Below, in pieces: positions 61,879-64,000 of a stretch of DNA of 64,000 nt (positions within the stretch are counted from its first letter, which is position 1; the number at the start of each line of letters is the position of its first letter). A program made the position numbers and the translations under genes. This DNA is from Eubacteriales bacterium mix99. GTDB lineage: Bacteria; Bacillota; Clostridia; Caldicoprobacterales; DTU083. Below the pieces are notes generated by a model that was not told the origin of the DNA, did no database searches, and saw only the letters and a list, made by a program, of their open reading frames with translations. The stretch lies in contig CP121690.1 of the NCBI GenBank assembly GCA_038396605.1, positions 1,520,500 to 1,584,499 of the forward strand. Reading direction: 5' to 3'.

Positions 61879-63348
61879 GTGCTGCGAGATAATAGTCAGA
61901 TAAAAATGTCATTATCCCCTTATCAGGGGCTGTATGATATTGTTGTATCAGAAGAACATATACTGAGAAAAATCAAAGAAAGCATAGATTTCAGCTTTGT
62001 GAACCCAATGTTGCGAAAGCAGTATTGTGAAAATTTTGGGCGTCCGGCTAAAGAACCCGAAATGATGTTCAAGCTGATGTTTCTGAAGAAAGTGTATGAC
62101 TTGTCAGACGAGAAGTTAATCAGCAGTGCGCAGACCGATATGGCGTATAAGTATTTTCTTAATTTAGACCCGGAAGCCGAAATGATAGACCCCAGCTTAC
62201 TCACAAAATTCCGGAAGACCCGCATAACGGAAGATATACTGGATGAAATGTTGCGCGAAATGATACGCCAAGCAATCGAAAAAGGGCTGATAAAATCCAC
62301 AGCGATTATTGTGGATTCGACGCATACTACGGCAAATGCCCGCCCCAAAACCGTCACACAGGTATTGCGTGATTTGAGTAAACAGCTGCGGCGTGAAATA
62401 TACCGTGAGATGATAGAGCTTTCGGAAAAGTTCCCTGAGAAGCCAAGTGAAACCGCCGAATTGGCGGACGAGATTCAGTATACTTATCAGTTGCTGGAAA
62501 ATATTGGCGAAGATATACTGCAAAGTGAAAAGACCGGTTTAATTGAATTATATGAGCGTATAAAGGAACTGTTGGACACGGATCGCATACGTGAGATTCG
62601 CTCAAAAGCCGATGAGGATGCCCGTTTCGGACATAAAACGGCGACCAGCACATTTTTCGGGTACAAAAACCATCTTGCAATGACCGAAGAACGTATTATA
62701 ACAGGGGTTAAAGTCACGCACGGCGGAGAACCGGACTGTACCCAATTGCCGGTTTTACTTGAAAAAGCCATAAACAACGGTGTAGCTGTAAAAGAAGCCA
62801 TTGGCGATATGGCCTACGTCAGCAAGGACAACCTTGATGTTTGCGAAGAAAAGGGCGTGACACTTTACGCGAGAACGAACTCCGCTGTTGCAGCGGCAGC
62901 TGCAACGTCGCTTGATGAAGGATTCTCATTCAACAAGGACGCCGGACTACTTCAATGTCCGGCAGGTGAGCTTGCGATGCGGGTTGAGAAAAGGACAGCA
63001 GAAAACGGGAACACATATCTGAACTATTTTTTCAGTAAAAAAAAGTGCCAGAAATGCCCGATGTGTGGGCAGTGCCGTATGGGGAAATCAAAGGGAAAAT
63101 GCTACAACATTACGCAGCCAAGCGAGAAGAACCGACAAAGACTTTCGTTTGAAAACAGCGACGCTTTCCGGGAGCGAATGAAAGTCCGGCATAGAATTGA
63201 AGAAAAGAACGGGGAGATGAAAGTGACCCACGGCCTCGGCAGAGCCGATTCCGTGGGTCTTGCCTCTATGCGATTGCAAACATATTTTACGGCTTTTGTG
63301 GTTAATGTAAAGCGGATAGTCAAGTTAATGGATCCAAATCCGGCCTGA
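61879..63348 (+). CDS. IS1182-family transposase (intact)
   Basis: The 489-residue transposase starts at GTG behind GGGGGAAG (MLRDNSQIKMSLSPYQGL; an ATG nine codons later is possible). It has the IS1182 N-terminal domain (FGRPAKEPEMMFKLMFLKKVYDLSDEKLI), catalytic aspartate regions IIVDSTHTTANARPK and AIGDMAYVSKDNL, a cysteine cluster KCQKCPMCGQCRMGK and the C-terminal glutamate region RHRIEEKNGEMKVTHGLGRA. It is probably active, since both copies are still identical and target duplications are perfect. Confidence 0.93.
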   Translation: MLRDNSQIKMSLSPYQGLYDIVVSEEHILRKIKESIDFSFVNPMLRKQYCENFGRPAKEPEMMFKLMFLKKVYDLSDEKLISSAQTDMAYKYFLNLDPEAEMIDPSLLTKFRKTRITEDILDEMLREMIRQAIEKGLIKSTAIIVDSTHTTANARPKTVTQVLRDLSKQLRREIYREMIELSEKFPEKPSETAELADEIQYTYQLLENIGEDILQSEKTGLIELYERIKELLDTDRIREIRSKADEDARFGHKTATSTFFGYKNHLAMTEERIITGVKVTHGGEPDCTQLPVLLEKAINNGVAVKEAIGDMAYVSKDNLDVCEEKGVTLYARTNSAVAAAAATSLDEGFSFNKDAGLLQCPAGELAMRVEKRTAENGNTYLNYFFSKKKCQKCPMCGQCRMGKSKGKCYNITQPSEKNRQRLSFENSDAFRERMKVRHRIEEKNGEMKVTHGLGRADSVGLASMRLQTYFTAFVVNVKRIVKLMDPNPA

Positions 63349-63481
63349 TTATGGCTGTTTTTTTGGTTTCCTCGGTGATACTCGTTTTTTGTATTAATTT
63401 CTCTGATGTTTATTCGAATATTTATACACCAAAAAATCCTCGGTTTTAAAAACCAGGGATTTTTCAGTGCCCTTGCATTAC

Positions 63482-63826
63482 CGGGCTTTTCGCACACCCA
63501 TCAGTTTACCCTAGACATCAATACCACGCACTCAACGTGCTCAGTTTGTAGAGACATGTCCGCCATTCTATAGAATTGATTATTCTTATATCCGTTCTCA
63601 TAAGTTGCCCATTATTGCTATTGTTTACACTGAACCGTAAACTTTATGATAGCTTATTTCTATTCGGCAAATTATTACATATATTATAGCAGATTAAATA
63701 ACAATTTGTAAGGTGTCCACATGCCTGTGCCTTAAAAAGAAATATTCGAGATTAGCTGGTCATTTCCTGCATGTTTTTCAGGAAGCTCTTTATAGCTTCC
63801 TTTTTATTTTATAGGGAGGAGTGTTT
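63482..63826. other. AT-rich region upstream of the relaxase gene
   Basis: No gene is visible. A hairpin AGGAAGC/GCTTCCT followed by TTTTTATTTT lies at 63779-63810 and could terminate incoming transcripts just ahead of the relaxase ribosome site AGGGAGGA. The transfer origin may lie in this stretch or before mobC, but no convincing nick-site repeat could be identified by eye. Confidence 0.45.
63779..63810 (+). terminator. Hairpin with T-run before the relaxase gene
   Basis: AGGAAGC and GCTTCCT pair across an eight-base loop and are followed by a long T-rich run. Confidence 0.65.
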
Positions 63827-64000
63827 ATGGCAACAACGCGGCTGATGCCGCTGCATACCGGCAAGGGCCGGAACGTCGGAACAGCAATTAGCGACATCAT
63901 CGACTATGCAGAGAATCCGGAGAAAACGGATTACGGCAGGCTCATCACCGGCCACGAATGCGACAGCCGCACAGCCGACGCCGAGTTCCTTTTTTCCAAA
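63827..64000 (+). CDS. Relaxase (MobA/VirD2-like), start only
   Basis: The first 58 residues are visible: MATTRLMPLHTGKGRNVGTA, then SDIIDYAENPEKTDYGRLIT and GHECDSRTADAEFLFSK. This is the start of the relaxases encoded after mobC in CTn elements, with the N-terminal strand and the segment (DYAENPEKT) that precedes the catalytic tyrosine region. The gene continues beyond the window. GGGAGGA six bases before the ATG is a good ribosome site. It would nick the transfer origin with MobC, and it is probably the working relaxase of the element because the one at 5263-6654 is broken. Confidence 0.85.
   Translation, partial: MATTRLMPLHTGKGRNVGTAISDIIDYAENPEKTDYGRLITGHECDSRTADAEFLFSK

Larger units (their letters stand above)
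61781..63474 (+). mobile_element. IS1182-family insertion sequence, right copy (intact)
   Basis: This 1694-bp element is bounded by inverted repeats beginning AAGGGCACTGAAAAA and by the 7-bp duplication GCATTAC. The transposase is complete. The copy is in the opposite orientation to the left one at 747-4035, about 57 kb away. TTGGAC (61816-61821) and TATAAT (61840-61845), 18 bases apart, form a good promoter for the transposase. Confidence 0.93.

Overview
The window reads as a 64 kb stretch of a Gram-positive (Clostridia, Oscillospiraceae/Ruminococcaceae-like) genome. It is occupied almost entirely by an integrative/conjugative element of the Tn1549/CTn type, or a conjugative plasmid built from the same parts. 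Supporting this are strong AGGAGG ribosome sites, frequent TTG/GTG starts, a GC-rich core and a diagnostic gene set: TnpW, TnpV, cysteine-rich VLP, PcfB, VirD4, Maff2, PrgI, VirB4, the C40 peptidase, DUF4315, DUF4366, TopB, an LtrC/ArdC-like protein, a 2460-residue methylase-helicase, MobC and a relaxase. No rRNA, tRNA or CRISPR array was seen. Family names come from reading the proteins, not from a search.

Layout. 0-7.7 kb: minus-strand tnpW, VLP and sigma-like genes, a broken MobA/MobL relaxase and a plus-strand RelB/YafQ-type toxin-antitoxin pair, interrupted by an IS1182-family copy that itself contains an IS4-family element. 8-11.1 kb: an AraC / GyrI-like / two-gene ABC exporter cassette. 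11.3-12.8 kb: a large serine recombinase without its catalytic domain. 13-19.3 kb: parA, parB, three exported or surface proteins and a replication initiator gene carrying 15-bp iteron-like repeats. 19.4-22.5 kb: a minus-strand arsenic operon with two ArsR-type palindromes. 22.6-42.6 kb: the DNA-transfer machinery in one direction, with an AraC gene, an IS110 element and an AraC/alpha-beta hydrolase pair inserted between core genes. 42.7-51.5 kb: the giant methylase-helicase (with tnpV nested in another frame), a DUF3849 gene and mobC.

51.7-59.2 kb is an AT-rich island, visibly foreign in composition: a FokI-like type IIS restriction-modification system (HTH protein, D12-class adenine methyltransferase, second methyltransferase, FokI-like endonuclease). 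Two ISs have broken it. An IS1595-family element lies in methyltransferase 1 (8-bp duplication TTTTAAAA) and an IS66 element lies in the endonuclease (8-bp duplication AGATTAAA). Removing each IS with one duplication copy restores an uninterrupted frame, so the ancestral proteins of about 339 and 533 residues can be reconstructed. Methyltransferase 2 is intact.

59.2-64 kb: a CD1845-like membrane protein, a frameshifted pair of unknown genes, a second nearly intact IS1182 copy in inverted orientation, and the start of a relaxase that runs off the window. The modules fit one mobile element: ParAB and Rep for maintenance; MobC, relaxase and VirD4 for DNA processing and coupling; Maff2, the TrbL-like protein, PrgI, VirB4 and the C40 peptidase for the channel; TopB and the ArdC-like and methylase-helicase proteins for establishment; and arsenic, efflux, hydrolase and restriction-modification cargo.
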